DNA of 60,252 nt from Pseudomonadota bacterium (GTDB lineage Bacteria; Pseudomonadota; Gammaproteobacteria; Steroidobacterales; Steroidobacteraceae): NCBI GenBank assembly GCA_021790795.1, contig JAJYFU010000004.1, positions 1 through 60,252 of the forward strand. Reading direction: 5' to 3'. Within the stretch, counting starts at the first letter, position 1. Each line of letters opens with the position of its first letter. Positions 59,716 through 60,252 of the stretch are shown piece by piece. A program made the position numbers and the translations under genes. Below the pieces are notes generated by a model. The model ran no database searches, was not told where the DNA came from, and saw nothing but the letters and a program-made list of their open reading frames with translations.

Positions 59716-60252
59716 TCAGGGTCTCGGCCCGACGCCCGGCAGCATCCGCCGCAGCGTATCGTCTTTCAGAATGAAGTGATGCCGGATCGCCGCGGCGATG
59801 TGCAGCACAAGAATTACGCCCAGCGCCAGCGCGAGTATCGAGTGGGTCAGGTACAGCGCGTGTCCGAGCGGCACATCCTTGCCGATGGGATTGGGCACCT
59901 GGAACAGATTGAACCAGCGGATCGGGTAGCCCAACGCGGCCGAGCCGAACCAGCCGGTCAGCGGCATGGCGATCAGCAAGGCATACAGTGCGTCATGGGT
60001 AAAGCGCGCCAGGAATCGCTCGTACGGCTTCAGCGTAGCCGGCAGATCGGGGACGGGATTGGACCAGCGCCAGATCAGCCGAATCACCACAACCACCAGA
60101 ATCGTCAGTCCGAGGGATTTGTGCGCGTTGATGAGCGCGAAGAACTCGGGACCCGGCCGCAATTGGATGAAAATCAGCGCAAGCGCGATTTGCGCAAAGA
60201 TCATGATCGCGAGCAACCAATGAAGCAGCTGCGAAACAAGGCCCCAGCGGGC
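59716..60252 (-). CDS. Cytochrome b561 family protein (N-terminus beyond the window)
   Basis: Di-haem membrane cytochrome with four helices, which oxidises quinol or accepts electrons at the inner membrane. The visible 178 codons begin ARWGLVSQLLHWLLAIMIFA at the window edge. Haem-ligand histidines lie in LLHWLLA, NAHKSLGLTI, RFTHDALYALLI and VLHIAAAIRHH. A TTG at 60216 is in frame but is not the real start, because the conserved first helix (RWGLVSQLLHW) continues to the right edge. Only a few N-terminal residues are missing. Confidence 0.92.
   Translation of the reverse strand, partial: ARWGLVSQLLHWLLAIMIFAQIALALIFIQLRPGPEFFALINAHKSLGLTILVVVVIRLIWRWSNPVPDLPATLKPYERFLARFTHDALYALLIAMPLTGWFGSAALGYPIRWFNLFQVPNPIGKDVPLGHALYLTHSILALALGVILVLHIAAAIRHHFILKDDTLRRMLPGVGPRP

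Overview
The window is about 60 kb of GC-rich DNA (roughly two thirds G+C) from a gammaproteobacterial chromosome. The partial 16S rRNA gene at the left edge and the gene order support this. The block pilG-pilH-pilI-pilJ-chpA-chpC / gshB-tonB-yqgE-ruvX-pyrB / pilT-pilU / yggS-proC-yggT matches, with losses and one insertion, the order long known from Pseudomonas aeruginosa. The sequence looks more like the Xanthomonadales/Nevskiales/Steroidobacterales side of the class than like Pseudomonas, but I cannot place it to family. No insertion sequence, prophage, integron or CRISPR array was seen. It is a core-genome window, and the unusual points are in gene architecture and regulation.

Layout. 1-938: 5' end of a 16S rRNA gene (minus strand) with its leader, a boxA-like antiterminator and two tandem promoters. 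939-6323: tyrS, ppk1, ppx, erpA. 6382-12404: a DUF6776-like membrane protein, rppH, tyrA (chorismate mutase-prephenate dehydrogenase), pdxH, rsmE, bioA and ampD. 12405-12700: a gene-free gap with a possible small RNA gene. 12701-16302: a secreted DUF2807-like protein, a PduO-type cobalamin adenosyltransferase, an inositol-monophosphatase-family enzyme and a membrane diguanylate cyclase. 16494-25288: the Chp/Pil chemosensory operon that controls twitching motility. 25526-30419: gshB, tonB-like, yqgE, ruvX, a tiny coupled ORF, pyrB and a PyrK-like flavoprotein. 30436-33833: three consecutive PilT-family ATPases. 33916-36041: yggS, proC, yggT. 36521-36835: an HU-like nucleoid protein.

36927-42114: an alpha/beta hydrolase coupled to htpG (preceded by a heat-shock-type promoter), two small genes of unknown function, ppnN and an L,D-transpeptidase. 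42179-45469: a giant MltD-type lytic transglycosylase with about ten LysM modules. 45470-46050: a gene-free region with a near-consensus sigma-54 promoter and a downstream intrinsic terminator, which looks like an undescribed small RNA gene. 46051-53237: an MFS transporter, a P1B-5-type metal ATPase with a C-terminal hemerythrin domain, a secreted Trp/Tyr-rich protein, an aldo/keto reductase and an APC permease. 53347-60252: a prolyl-oligopeptidase lipoprotein, glpK and glpD (convergent and overlapping), a small gene coupled to glpD, a four-helix membrane protein and a cytochrome b561 cut by the window edge.

How the genes fit together. The type IV pilus control genes (PilG/H/I/J, ChpA/C, PilT/U and a third ATPase) are the dominant theme. 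A diguanylate cyclase lies just beyond chpC. The receptor PilJ has lost its periplasmic sensor region, and the adaptation enzymes PilK and ChpB are absent from the cluster. Cell-wall recycling and remodelling (ampD, L,D-transpeptidase, MltD), polyphosphate turnover (ppk/ppx), glycerol use (glpK/glpD) and pyrimidine synthesis make up most of the rest. Several genes appear to be read from leaderless or coupled starts. erpA is the clearest case: its promoter places the transcription start on the ATG itself.
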